Part shown: positions 1 through 10,332 of the stretch, piece by piece
How positions within the stretch are numbered: position 1 is the first letter of the stretch
Layout of the letters: the number at the start of each line of letters is the position of its first letter
NCBI GenBank assembly: GCA_028023455.1
Contig: JAQFVV010006246.1
Location: 485,501-549,500, forward strand
Origin: Epiperipatus broadwayi
Lineage: Eukaryota > Onychophora > Udeonychophora > Euonychophora > Peripatidae
DNA: 64,000 nt
Direction: 5' to 3'
Notes under the pieces: model-generated
What the model saw: only the letters and a program-made list of their open reading frames with translations
The model's database searches: none
Told to the model about the DNA's origin: nothing
Translations under genes and position numbers: made by a program

Positions 1-1
1 T

Positions 2-235
2 CGTTATTCCAAAACCAGTCCACATCCTTTTAAAGTCCATGATTTTGTTTTAATTAGAACTCCCCATGTGAGTAATCTCCGGAAACATATGTTTAGAAAA
101 TTCATGTATCTTTATGAAGGCCCCTATGAAATTGTGAAACAAGTGGGTGAGAATGCCTTTTTGGTCTCAACCCCTGATGGAACAAGAGGTACCTATAATG
201 CCCGAAGCTTACTACCATATCCCAAGCAAAATTAA
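2..235 (+). pseudogene. pol: Ty3/gypsy integrase C-terminus (pol 3' end, partial)
   Basis: Open frame entering from the left edge and ending with TAA at 233-235; 77 residues are visible. It reads FKVHDFVLIRTPHVSN, then KFMYLYEGPYEIV, then RGTYNARSLLPY. This is the small beta-barrel (SH3-like) DNA-binding domain that ends Ty3/gypsy and retroviral integrases, with the usual 'F..GD.VL.RT...SN...KF...YEGPY' spacing. The enzyme inserts retrotransposon cDNA into chromosomes. No frameshift or stop lies in the visible part, but the rest is outside the window, so intactness is unknown. A purine-rich tract and an LTR start follow about 110 bp downstream, as expected for a 3' pol end. Family placement is confident; the exact lineage is not. 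Confidence 0.82.
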
Positions 236-343
236 ATCCTTTAAACTGTATTTATTGACATAAGAAAGAAGTAGGATATAAACTTAGTAATACCATAAGA
301 AGTGTTAAAAATGCATATATTATTTTATTTTTTATTTATTATA

Positions 344-356
344 ACGGTGGGAGAAT
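344..356 (+). other. Polypurine tract of the left Ty3/gypsy element
   Basis: The purine-rich run CGGTGGGAGAA ends directly before TGTAACCT at 357. It lies between the integrase stop and the LTR start, which is where plus-strand DNA synthesis of an LTR retrotransposon is primed. Confidence 0.6.
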
Positions 357-1931
357 TGTAACCTAGTGTTATTGACACTTGGTTTACTTGGCATTATTTC
401 TGCAGGAAAACAATGCTATTCTTTAAAGAAATAAAAAGATAAAATAACAATAGTAATAATTGATTAATAAAGTATGCTATTCACTTACTTTGGCATGTTT
501 TGGGTGAATAACTAATAGATTTAATAACTCAGTGTCATTTTTAAAGAGAGAACATGAATAATTTAATTGAGATATTAATAATTAGAGCAAATTAATATGG
601 TATAAAAGCTAAACAGTAATTGATTTTGGATGGGTAGAGGGGAGAGTGGATGAGTGTCTTATCATAAAGCACAATAACTTCTGGTAATTTCTTTTTGTAA
701 AAAAAAAAATTAAAAAAAAAAAAAAAGAAAAAAAAATAATGTTTAAAGAATTATACATCACTGATTGTTAATTTAATGTATTTATTATTATTTTTTTTAT
801 ATTGTCAAATTACTTTGTAATCCAGGTAAATAATACTGAAAACTATATGATTGTAATAAGTTTTTCCTTTCTTTTGTTTATGTTATAATCAAATGATTAT
901 TTGTCTGGAAGAGGTCGCTAAAGTAAAAAAAAACAAACAACAACAACAAAACGAAACAACCAATTTCATAATCAAGATCTTTTTTTTTTGAAAAAAAATA
1001 TAGTCTGCTTTTAGTTTTCAAGGAAGGAACAGTGCTGAAATTTGGTAACTCAAATTTTTCATTTTATTTTGCAGAAATAAATGTAATCAAAGTAAAATTT
1101 TAATAATATAATGTGTGGCTAAATTTTTTTGATAATATATCCTGATTTTCTTTGCCATCTACCTATTTAAAGACCTTTTATACTTAAAAATTTATTGTCT
1201 CACGCTAAAGTTAAAAATGACAGAATTAACTAAGGGAATCACGAAAAGTGTTATTATGTCTAAATTAAGGAAGATAAATGATTTCCAAGTAAGAAATAAT
1301 TATTTATTAACTTTATGTCATTTATTGATATTTTCTTGGTATAGAAAGAAAAAATAATAATTGAAAGAAATATTTTGAAACCAAGGAAAATCAACTAGAA
1401 ACATTTTCGCGCTCTTTCTCAATATTGTCTGCCTTTACAAGTAATGTAGTTACATACGTTAAAATATGTTTTATTCACCAAGAATTGTCTGGAAATAATA
1501 ATAATGATAAATAAGATTAAATTATGCACCTGTATATTTTAAAAAAAAAAAAATAAATAAAAAAAAAATATAAACTTTCTCAGAGTAAATATAGGAAAAG
1601 TTATGTAGGGGCATTCTTACGGAGAAGTTACCGTTAAAAAATTTTATAATTCCTAAAGTATGAACAAAACCAAATATCTTAGTGACTTAATGATAAAAAT
1701 AAATGATATATTATATTATACATCAGTTGAAATTATTAAAACTTCCTGTACATGTAAATTGACTGCAGTTATTATCATAATAATCTCTCGGAAAATTGCG
1801 CATTTTCGTCCATAAGTAAGCTAGCAATATTTATTAAAAAAAATTATTTGAAATAGCCAAGGGTATTAATTTTCATTTTATTTCATGATATGCAAGGTTG
1901 AATGTTGTTTTTATAATTAATATATATATAT

Positions 1932-3752
1932 TGTAACGGGCACGGGACGATCGAAAAGCTCCAACTTCCCGTTCACTTATATATGTAATGGGGAATTCTT
2001 ATTATTCAAAATCGTCCACTTTCCGCTACCTCAAGCAGAGAGAAATATGGAAACAGATGAGCCGATTTCCGTACTTGACCGAATCTGTAAGCTATACGGA
2101 TATAGTCTCCAGATTATTTTTCCCGATCAACTTTCTCCCGGCTGCTGTAAGATATTACAGTTACAGCGCTTGGCTAATTTATAAATTTTACAGGATAAAA
2201 CCCTGCACCATCAACGTTTCACGTGTTAATTTCATAACTAAAAGAATGCCAAAAATGAAGTAATATTTCTACCCCCCTAGTATTAGACTATTTTGTGGAG
2301 TGGCGAAGAACGAGACAAGACAGATTTGAATAAATTAATATATTTTTAATACTAACAAATAATTTGATAATAAAAGATATAAGAAACATTAACATAAAAA
2401 AAATTAAAACATATTATATTCTATAGTGCTATAAGGCAATACTTGAAATTCTTATAAATGAACAATTGAAATAAATACTTGAAATAATTATAAATGCTGT
2501 CACATTTATAACTCGTTAGCCTAGCTGTCTATCAAAAGAATGTCATTATCATTCATGAAAGGCATTTGGCCATTGTCTATGGAATTTATGTGCACATTTG
2601 ACGATATATAAAATAATATTTAAGTTACCTAGGGTTTAGTCTTTGAGTTCATTCCGATGTGTTGTCGACCGTCACGTGGATTATCCACTTCTTTAGGAGG
2701 GACAGTCGTAGATTATATTTGGCGGGATGTAGCTTCTTGGTTAATAAGGCATGGAGGACGAGGCATCACAGGTCGGGCCACTACAGGAGTCCATAGGCAG
2801 GCGTTACTACCGTAGCTGTTACATTATTGCAGAACCATTGGTACAGAAGTCCGGATTGACCGCGATCATGATGGCCTTAGCCGGTCATACTATGTGAGAT
2901 ATCGACGGTAAAAGTCATGTTGGTTAGCTATATCGGCTGATTCTTGGAGCCACGATTTTTTCACCTTGTCGACTCGAAGTCTCAAGCTCTAATCTCTCCT
3001 TTAATCTCCTTAGCTCTCCACCTAACTTTTTCTTTTTTTTTTTTAATTAAAACATTCCAATGGTCTTTGTCCTTTAGATTCTTTGTTTCCACTTGTTGTT
3101 GACACCTCCCATGCTATGCCTTCGGCCATATGTAAATTTATTTTATAGGATTTTATAGCACTACGTACATTTTATTTATTTCCTTATTTTTCTTTGATTA
3201 CTTACACAAATTTTAATGCATGTTTTTCCTTTATTTCTTATTTAAATTTTAATAATCATTTATTTTTTATCTAATTCTTGCTTTAACTCTACTCCATAAA
3301 ACCCGCATTTCGTTTATCGTCAAATGTGTACTTTGAAGCCCAGATTCTTATCTTTTCGAACATATTAATTTTCTAGGTTTTTTTTCTTTCCGCGCTATCG
3401 AAGTTTTTTCTTTTTTTTTTTTTTTAAACTTTACTTTTCCTAAATCATATTTTACTACATGTTTTATTTATGTTTCTTTACTGCTTTAACTTTCCTACCA
3501 TATGCTTGTGGTATTATAATTTAATATTTACTTTTATCAAAATTCGGACTTTGACTAGCAAAAGATAATGATCTTGTTAACTCTAGTTCCCTCTCTTTCT
3601 CTTTGTTTTGTTAATTTTCAACATTTCTTGGTTTTGTTAATTTCCAAGCTCGTTTTTCTTTCTTATTTATTTCTTTCTTTCCAACCCTAACATTTCTAAT
3701 TTGTGGATGTTTTGTAGGTACATGTGTGACCACAGTATGTGCGCTCATCACA
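1932..3752 (-). repeat. 3' LTR of gag-only element
   Basis: Near-identical to 7500-9305 along its full length. It differs by about a dozen substitutions, mostly transitions, by poly-T length changes, and by one extra TTATTTATTTC-type segment near 3660. Confidence 0.85.
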
Positions 3753-3756
3753 TTAC

Positions 3757-3775
3757 ACCGTTCCTCCCTTTTAAA
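3757..3775 (-). other. Polypurine tract of gag-only element
   Basis: The minus strand reads TTTAAAAGGGAGGAACGG a few bases before the 3' LTR. This purine run is the expected plus-strand primer. Confidence 0.55.
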
Positions 3776-4786
3776 TTTTTTTTCCTGCACAAAAAAAAAT
3801 TTTAACCTTATGCCTGGAAAGCTAAGTGCTCCCAACTATTGTTCGAACTCTTTTTTTTTTTTTTTTCATTATTGCTACTATGATGTAGCGATGAGGTTAA
3901 TCTATAGAGAGGCGACCAGGTAAATTATATCCCTTTCTTTGCTGAACCAAGCAGTATAGCCAAACCAATTTAATCCTAACATTACCATGCATGCGTTTAA
4001 TTTCTGCCACTACTCGTATCTACAGGTTCGAATCCACAGGATATCTCTGTGACCCGATTAAACCTGTTCATACATCGCATTTCTGCAATAAGGCACCTCT
4101 AAGTGCCAACTCCGGACACTATTATTGAGGTGGCTTGGAAGACTGGCATCTTTCCATCCAGCTCATTCATGAGCCCAGTGTATTTCTGAAAGCTCTATAT
4201 TCATACCAAAAGGGGTTCTTTCCCCATAGATTGGTCTCTGGACCATTGACTCATGATATATGTGCTTAATATCTAACTGGAAATATTAATCCAGTGAGTC
4301 ATTGTGATACTGGGATCTCTGTCCCTGTGTTCTCTGTGTGATAATACTTGATGCATTGCAGACCACACAAGCATGGCAAAGAAGAAGGCAAAACCAAGTA
4401 CTGCTAATAAGATCAAGCTACAAATATCTAAGCCTACTTTCCCTCAACCTCAATCTACAACCCCATCCTGCCAATTCATTTATCCTTTATCATTTTATCC
4501 TAAAGTCCCTCATACTGTTTGGCCATCTATTGGCTCGTCATTTCTTTATATCGTTAGTTTCCGTATGCCCATCCGTTCTCCATGATTCGAGGTCCATGTC
4601 CATTTCTGAATTTGTCATCATCTAGTCCCCTTTTTTTTTATTTTGGGACCGCTCTTACATTTTATCTGGTGGTTGTCTTCCTCTGTTGATATCACCTCTT
4701 CCTCCTCTGGGATGCGGATGTTGCTCTTGAGGTCCATGACTCACTGTCATGTCATATGGACGCTTATATTCTGTCTCCTCTCTCTG
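3776..4786 (-). other. Non-coding 3' interior of gag-only element
   Basis: The place where pol would be expected. Reading all minus-strand frames I see only short frames, one of which is the 43-codon extension of gag. No protease, RT, RNase H or integrase motifs. The plus strand contains an exact B-box-like GGTTCGAATCC at 4025-4035, a possible relic of a tRNA-derived insertion, with no convincing A box. Confidence 0.5.
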
Positions 4787-6103
4787 TCATCCGTTTCCTT
4801 GCCTCCTCGGGTTCCATTCCCTAGAATATCCTTGTTCTTCTTGCCAACGTCTTTCCCCAGGATCCCAGTCATTTCTTATTCTAGGTGCTTCTTTTACATG
4901 CGGTTCCGACGGCGATTCATCATTCTGTTGGTTGTCCCTAGTGGTGTCCAGCGCACTCAGCATCTCCGCCACCTGGTCCACCGTTTTCCTCTCTGTACTG
5001 ATGAGAGTACGTTCAATGTCCTTCGGAAACCCGGACCTAATTATACGGAGTATTTGCATCTCCGATAATGGGTTTGCCGTTATTAGTCGTAATCTAGCCA
5101 CCTGTCGACGGAAGAATGTTACGAATGATTCCTCCGGTCCCCATTTGTGCTGTTTTATTTGATGCAACATATGCTCCTGGAGCTCCTCACTCCAATAACT
5201 GCTCTTCAACATTCTCTGGTATGCTGCAAACGTAATGGGCTTCTGGAATAGCGAATTCCACCAGACTTGAGACTCGCCCTGCAGATGGCTGCAAGCGACT
5301 GCTATCTTGGCTTCTTCACTTACTCTACTGAATTGGAAGTACCATTCCAGGCTGCTCAAGTGTTCCATCGGGCTTTCTCCAGGGTTACCATTGAAAACTT
5401 GTACCTTCAGGAAGTGGTGGAAGCCCACAGGATAGTCCATGTAATTTCCAGATTCTCTGATTCTGTCTTCTCCATTAGTTCTTGGTTCTCGGCCCTCTAT
5501 ATTGGCATTAATGCTGCTATTGGCTGTACTCTTTACACATTCTTCCACTCTTGTGTTTAAGCTGGCTACTACTTTTGCCACTTGACCTAAACTCTCCTGC
5601 ACGCTCATCATCACTCTTTGACTCTTATCTCTAACTACCTCCGTCTCTTCATCTAATGGTCTTATCTCCCTTTCTGGATGTCCTATATCCTTTTCCCAAA
5701 CACACTCTCCTAATTCTCTAACTCTCTCCTCAACCGTTTCAGATTTCGCATATCCACACGGCCCTATACTCCTTTGTTCCTCCATCCCCATCTCTGGGTG
5801 AAATCCAGCCCATGTATCATTAGACTTTGATTGCTGGATGATCTCATTTTTTACTTCTTCCTTGAATGCAGCCATTCTTTTCTGGCTATCGATTTCGACC
5901 TTGATCATCCATTCTTCTATTCTTCTCTCCTGTCTGTTCATGTATTCTTCCACGAATTGCTGTTGATCAATCCTCATTTGCCTTAGCATATCCATGATAT
6001 CATTATTACTTATTTTACCCGGTGCTTTCATCTCTTTATCTTCATTCCCTTCTCTCACTTCCTTTCCTTGAAAGTCCATTTTATCTTGGGATCTCGTATG
6101 CAT
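4787..6103 (-). CDS. gag: Gag polyprotein of the gag-only LTR element
   Basis: Uninterrupted 438-codon frame. Residues about 35-90 are rich in E, K, R and Q with heptad-like spacing (DMLRQMRIDQQQF, RQERRIEEW) and probably form a coiled coil. Residues about 225-375 are the Retrotrans_gag (capsid) domain, with the typical WWNSL (281-285), YWSEELQEHM (303-312), FVTFFRRQVARL (327-338) and LSEMQILRI (346-354) segments. The tail is charged, and no CCHC knuckle is visible. Gag would assemble the particle that packages element RNA. The frame ends in TGA, but the same frame continues 43 more codons to TAA with an RG-rich stretch (PRGGRGDINRGRQ), so readthrough or a recent stop is possible. It is homologous to the decayed gag at 61674-62090. 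The start is the first ATG (MHTRSQ) after the leader. Confidence 0.85.
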   Translation of the reverse strand: MHTRSQDKMDFQGKEVREGNEDKEMKAPGKISNNDIMDMLRQMRIDQQQFVEEYMNRQERRIEEWMIKVEIDSQKRMAAFKEEVKNEIIQQSKSNDTWAGFHPEMGMEEQRSIGPCGYAKSETVEERVRELGECVWEKDIGHPEREIRPLDEETEVVRDKSQRVMMSVQESLGQVAKVVASLNTRVEECVKSTANSSINANIEGREPRTNGEDRIRESGNYMDYPVGFHHFLKVQVFNGNPGESPMEHLSSLEWYFQFSRVSEEAKIAVACSHLQGESQVWWNSLFQKPITFAAYQRMLKSSYWSEELQEHMLHQIKQHKWGPEESFVTFFRRQVARLRLITANPLSEMQILRIIRSGFPKDIERTLISTERKTVDQVAEMLSALDTTRDNQQNDESPSEPHVKEAPRIRNDWDPGERRWQEEQGYSREWNPRRQGNG

Positions 6104-7476
6104 AAATATAATGTTCTTTAACCCTTAATCTACGTTTTTAATATTGTTTTACTAAACTCTTCTGGCTATATTTATATAACGAAAATTTTTTTCTATTGAT
6201 TCTCTGCTTTCCTTTTACTTTGATTAACGATTTAATATTTGTGATTTATCAGTTAGCGTTTAGATCGCTAGCCAATCCAAACATTTGTACTCCGGTTCCT
6301 CTTCTTGTCCACCTGCCCTAGATTTGCCCAACTGCCCATCCACCTTGATGATTGTCCTCGTTTTTCCCTACTCATCTACCTCTGACTCACTTTAATTAAT
6401 TCAATGCTGCACGTTTATATATATATATATATTTTTAAATTTTAACTCACTACTATATCGATATATCTAAAGAAATTCATTTTGACTGTGTTTCCAGATG
6501 CATGAACTTATGACATATATATTTCTAATATTTCGTTCTAACCCCACTTATTTTATGGTCGTTTTAAAATAAAATCATACACATATATTTCTTCACTGGG
6601 ATAATCTCATTCGTTACACATAAAACGTTTTTTGTAAATTATATTCCTTTCACTATCTTAAAATCATACGTATATCTTTTTTTTTTTCACCCTAATAAAT
6701 ACACTCGAACATTTTCATTAATCATTATAACTATTTTATTTCGGCTGGACTGAGACACGATATTTTAGAATCATACACACATTTTTCCACTTCACCTGTG
6801 ATACTCAGCTATTTTAGACTCTCTCATTTATGCTTTAAATCTTACTAAACTATTTTATTTCTTTTACTTAACTACTTTATGTTTTTCGGTAAACAAATAT
6901 CACGATAATCTATATTTTTGCTCGCTGTACTTCTAGCCATATACGCTTCATTATTTTCCTATGAGACCCTACACCTTTATTTTCTAACTTTAACTTACTG
7001 GAACGTACAACTATTAAATCACATATATATTTCTTCAACATCACTTAGTCCCGCGACTATTATTTCTTTCATTACTTAGCATGAAAATTCGTACAACTTT
7101 GTGTTATTCTCTCCCTTTTTTTTTCCAACACGACTTATCTTACATTGCGGTAATCATTTGACATTATGATTTCTTTGTTCAGTATAACTTGATTAATTAT
7201 TATCTGAGATTATCCTTCACTATTCATTTCAATAACTTTCATAATACTAAAAAAATTTCCCCCTCGCTACTCTTTGTACACATTTGACGTGAAACGCTCG
7301 TATGGAGTATTATAAAAAAAACTTATCCCCTTCGCCTTCGCTTTTCGCCACTTTAACTTGCAACGCTAAATTTATATGTTTGAAAACACATATATTAACC
7401 AATTTTTATTTTAGAAAATATTTATTATATTATATAATTATTCAACACGTGATTGTTAATTGGGCAGAAGTTTCAA
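6104..7476 (-). other. 5' leader of gag-only element
   Basis: Between PBS and gag ATG. AT-rich and T-rich on the plus strand, with a short TA run near 6420. No coding signal on either strand; presumably untranslated leader and packaging sequence. Confidence 0.5.
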
Positions 7477-7494
7477 ATCCCGGACTGGCCCCCA
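7477..7494 (-). other. Primer binding site, tRNA-Pro-like
   Basis: The plus strand reads ATCCCGGACTGGCCCCCA, the 3' end of a tRNA including CCA; extending left gives TTCAAAT, a T loop. So 7472-7494 fits T loop, T-stem half CCCGG, acceptor half ACTGGCC, discriminator C and CCA. The element therefore carries its complement as PBS, 6 nt inside the 5' LTR. From memory the closest animal tRNA is proline (discriminator C, same T arm). Confidence 0.75.
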
Positions 7495-7499
7495 AAATA

Positions 7500-9305
7500 T
7501 GTAACGGGCACGGGACGATCGAAAAGCTCCAACTTCCCTTTCACTTATATATGTAATGGGGAATTCTTATTATTCAAAATCGTCCACTTTCCGCTACCTC
7601 AAGCAGAGAGAAATACGGAAACAGACGAGCCGATTTCCGTACTTGACCGAATCTGTAAGCTATACGGATATAGTCTCCAGATTATTTTTCCCGATCAACT
7701 TTCTCCCGGCTGCTGTAAGATATTACAGTTACAGCACTTGGCTAATTTATAAATTTTACAGGATAAAACCCTGCACCATCAACGTTTCACGTGTTAATTT
7801 CATAACTAAAAGAATGCCAAAAATGAAGTAATATTTCTACCCCCCTAGTATTAGACTATTTTGTGGAGTGGCGAAGAACGAGACAAGACAGATTTGAATA
7901 AATTAATATATTTTTAATACTAACAAATAATTTGATAATAAAAGATATAAGAAACATTAACATAAAAAATTAAAACATATTATATTCTATAGTGCTATAA
8001 GGCAATACTTGAAATTCTTATAAATGAACAATTGAAATAAATACTTGAAATAATTATAAATGCTGTCACATTTATAACTCGTTAGCCTAGCTGTCTATCA
8101 AAAGAATGTCATTATCATTCATGAAAGGCATTTGGCCATTGTCTATGGAATTTATGTGCACATTTGACGATATATAAAATAATATTTAAGTTACCTAGGG
8201 TTTAGTCTTTGAGTTCATTCCGATGTGTTGTCGACCATCACGTGGATTATCCACTTCTTTAGGAGGGACGGTCGTAGATTATATTTGGCGGGATGTAGCT
8301 TCTTGGTTAATAAGGCATGGAGGACGAGGCATCACAGGTCGGGCCACTACAGGAGTCCATAGGCAGGCGTTACTACCGTAGCTGTTACATTATTGCAGAA
8401 CCATTGGTACAGAAGTCCGGATTGACCGCGATCATGATGGCCTTAGCCGGTCATACTATGTGAGATATCGATGGTAAAAGTCATGTTGGTTAGCTATATC
8501 GGCTGATTCTTGGAGCCGCGATTTTTTCACCTTGTCGACTCGAAGTCTCAAGCTCTAATCTCTCCTTTAATCTCCTTAGCTCTCCACCTAACTTTTTCTT
8601 TTTTTTTTAATTAAAACATTCCAATGGTCTTTGTCCTTTAGATTCTTTGTTTCCACTTGTTGTTGACACCTCCCATGCTATGCCTTCGGCCATATGTAAA
8701 TTTATTTTATAGGATTTTATAGCACTACGTACATTTTATTTATTTCCTTATTTTTCTTTGATTACTTACACAAATTTTAATGCATGTTTTTCCTTTATTT
8801 CTTATTTAAACTTTAATAATCATTTATTTTTTATCTAATTCTTGCTTTAACTCTACTCCATAAAACCCGCATTTCGTTTATCGTCAAATGTGTACTTTGA
8901 AGCCCAGATTCTTATCTTTTCGAACATATTAATTTTCTAGGTTTTTTTTTTTTTCCGCGCTATCGAAGTTTTTTCTTTTTTTTTTTTTTTTTTAAACTTT
9001 ACTTTTCCTAAATCATATTTTACTACATGTTTTATTTATGTTTCTTTACTGCTTTAACTTTCCTACCGTATGCTTGTGGTATTATAATTTAATATTTACT
9101 TTTATCAAAATTCGGACTTTGACTAGCAAAAGATAACGATCTTGTTAACTCTAGTTCCCTCTCTTTCTCTTTGTTTTGTTAATTTTCAACATTTCTTGGT
9201 TTTGTTAATTTCCAAGCTCGTTTTTCTTTCTTTCCAACCCTAACATTTCTAATTTGTGGATGTTTTGTAGGTACATGTGTGACCACAGTATGTGCGCTCA
9301 TCACA
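7500..9305 (-). repeat. 5' LTR of gag-only element
   Basis: On the minus strand it starts TGTGATGAGC (9305) and ends CCCGTTACA (7500). It is the LTR next to the PBS. It contains a 91-codon open frame on the opposite strand that is simply repeated in the other LTR. Confidence 0.85.
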
Positions 9306-9686
9306 ATATTGTGACATTTATTTATATAGGTTGCAAAAATATTGGCATTTGGTAAAACTAAAAAATAAAAGTAGATTTAGATTTTTTTTGACTAATTTTT
9401 TTTTTTTTTTAAAAAAAAAAAAACGTACAATGAAAGTTAAGTTTTTCTTTCGTATTTTTTTTATGTAATTGGAAATAAAAGTAGAATTGGAGAGAACAAA
9501 AGAATTCCAAAAGCAAGTAAAAAGATAAGCTAAAAGAAAAATATTTTAGCTAACTAAACATGGCCGAAAAACTTGATAAAAAAAATGAGAACTTAGTAAT
9601 TGAAAAATGATAAAGGCTGTATAAGATTATAAACACAAAATGCCATGATATTAGCATGAGCAGAAGTCCGAAAACTGGACCTCTAG

Positions 9687-9696
9687 TATAAAAAGG
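9687..9696 (+). promoter_or_regulatory. Candidate TATA box of the split LTR
   Basis: TATAAAAAGG followed closely by GAGATTCAGTTGG, in a stretch less AT-rich than its surroundings. It sits in the right-hand part of the LTR, which would make U3 about 2 kb. The TSS is not determined. Confidence 0.4.
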
Positions 9697-10332
9697 AGAG
9701 ATTCAGTTGGAGGAACATCTTGGTTTAGCTGATATTCTTTTGGTTGGTTTTGGATTAAAGAATCCAGACCACTCTATGATGAAAAAGTTATTCATACGAG
9801 AGTAGACCGGAGCTTTAGCTGACATCGTTACCAATGGACACTAGAGAAGTTTACACGACTAGCCTATGGAACCAGCACCAAGATCAACTAATAATCAAAG
9901 GCCATGAGCTCAATTCAATTATGAAAAACTATGCATAGTTATCTACAACCATCGTGAATTCACTAAAACTTACCGGTAAGACAACTTATTCCTGATTGTG
10001 ACAAAAATAAGCTTATACTAGGATCCCGATAGAGACTTTAATTTAATTGATCAAGGGACTCTTATTTAACCAAGAACTTTGTAATTAATTATTCAGCAGT
10101 TATTTTTTTATTATTAATGTTTCACGTCAGAATTAAGTGTGTTCTCTCCAATTTATTTGATAAATAATTTATTTCAAACCTTTTTTTAATCTATTAGAAT
10201 AAAAATATTTCTAATACCAATTTTTATTTGTACATTATTAATAATAGTTATTATTTTTTTATTATTAAATTTATTATTAGTTTAATAAGATTTAAAATGT
10301 AATTTACCTTTGCCAATATGTTGTAGGTTACA

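Larger units (their letters stand above)
1932..9305 (-). mobile_element. Gag-only Ty3/gypsy-type LTR retrotransposon (no pol)
   Basis: Complete 7.37-kb element in minus orientation, with two near-identical LTRs of about 1.82 and 1.81 kb, TG...CA ends and a 4-bp target duplication ATAT (1928-1931 and 9306-9309). The interior (3753-7499) has a PBS next to the 5' LTR, a 1.37-kb leader, one intact gag ORF, about 1 kb of sequence without recognisable protease, RT, RNase H or integrase, and a polypurine tract. By eye the LTRs differ at roughly a dozen bases plus homopolymer indels and one 15-bp-scale indel, so insertion is recent compared with the rest of the window. It sits inside the LTR of another gypsy element. 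The structure matches the TR-GAG or large-derivative type of non-autonomous LTR element. Confidence 0.85.
357..10332 (+). repeat. 3' LTR of left Ty3/gypsy element, split by a nested element
   Basis: Starts TGTAACCT at 357, directly after the polypurine tract. The only matching inverted terminus I found is AGGTTACA at 10325-10332, on the far side of the element inserted at 1932-9305. Removing that insertion and one copy of its ATAT target duplication leaves about 2.6 kb. A TATA box lies in the right-hand part. The 5' LTR is outside the window, so the right edge rests on the 8-bp inverted terminus alone. The left segment (357-1931) is AT-rich with poly-A and poly-T runs and has no coding potential. 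Confidence 0.6.

Noticed and set aside
1988-2263. 91-codon open frame, repeated at 7556-7831
   Set aside because: It lies in the two LTRs antisense to the element, has no recognisable domain, and its duplication only reflects LTR identity.
4025-4035. Exact B-box GGTTCGAATCC as evidence for a tRNA gene
   Set aside because: No acceptor pairing or clear A box; a single 11-bp match is not enough.
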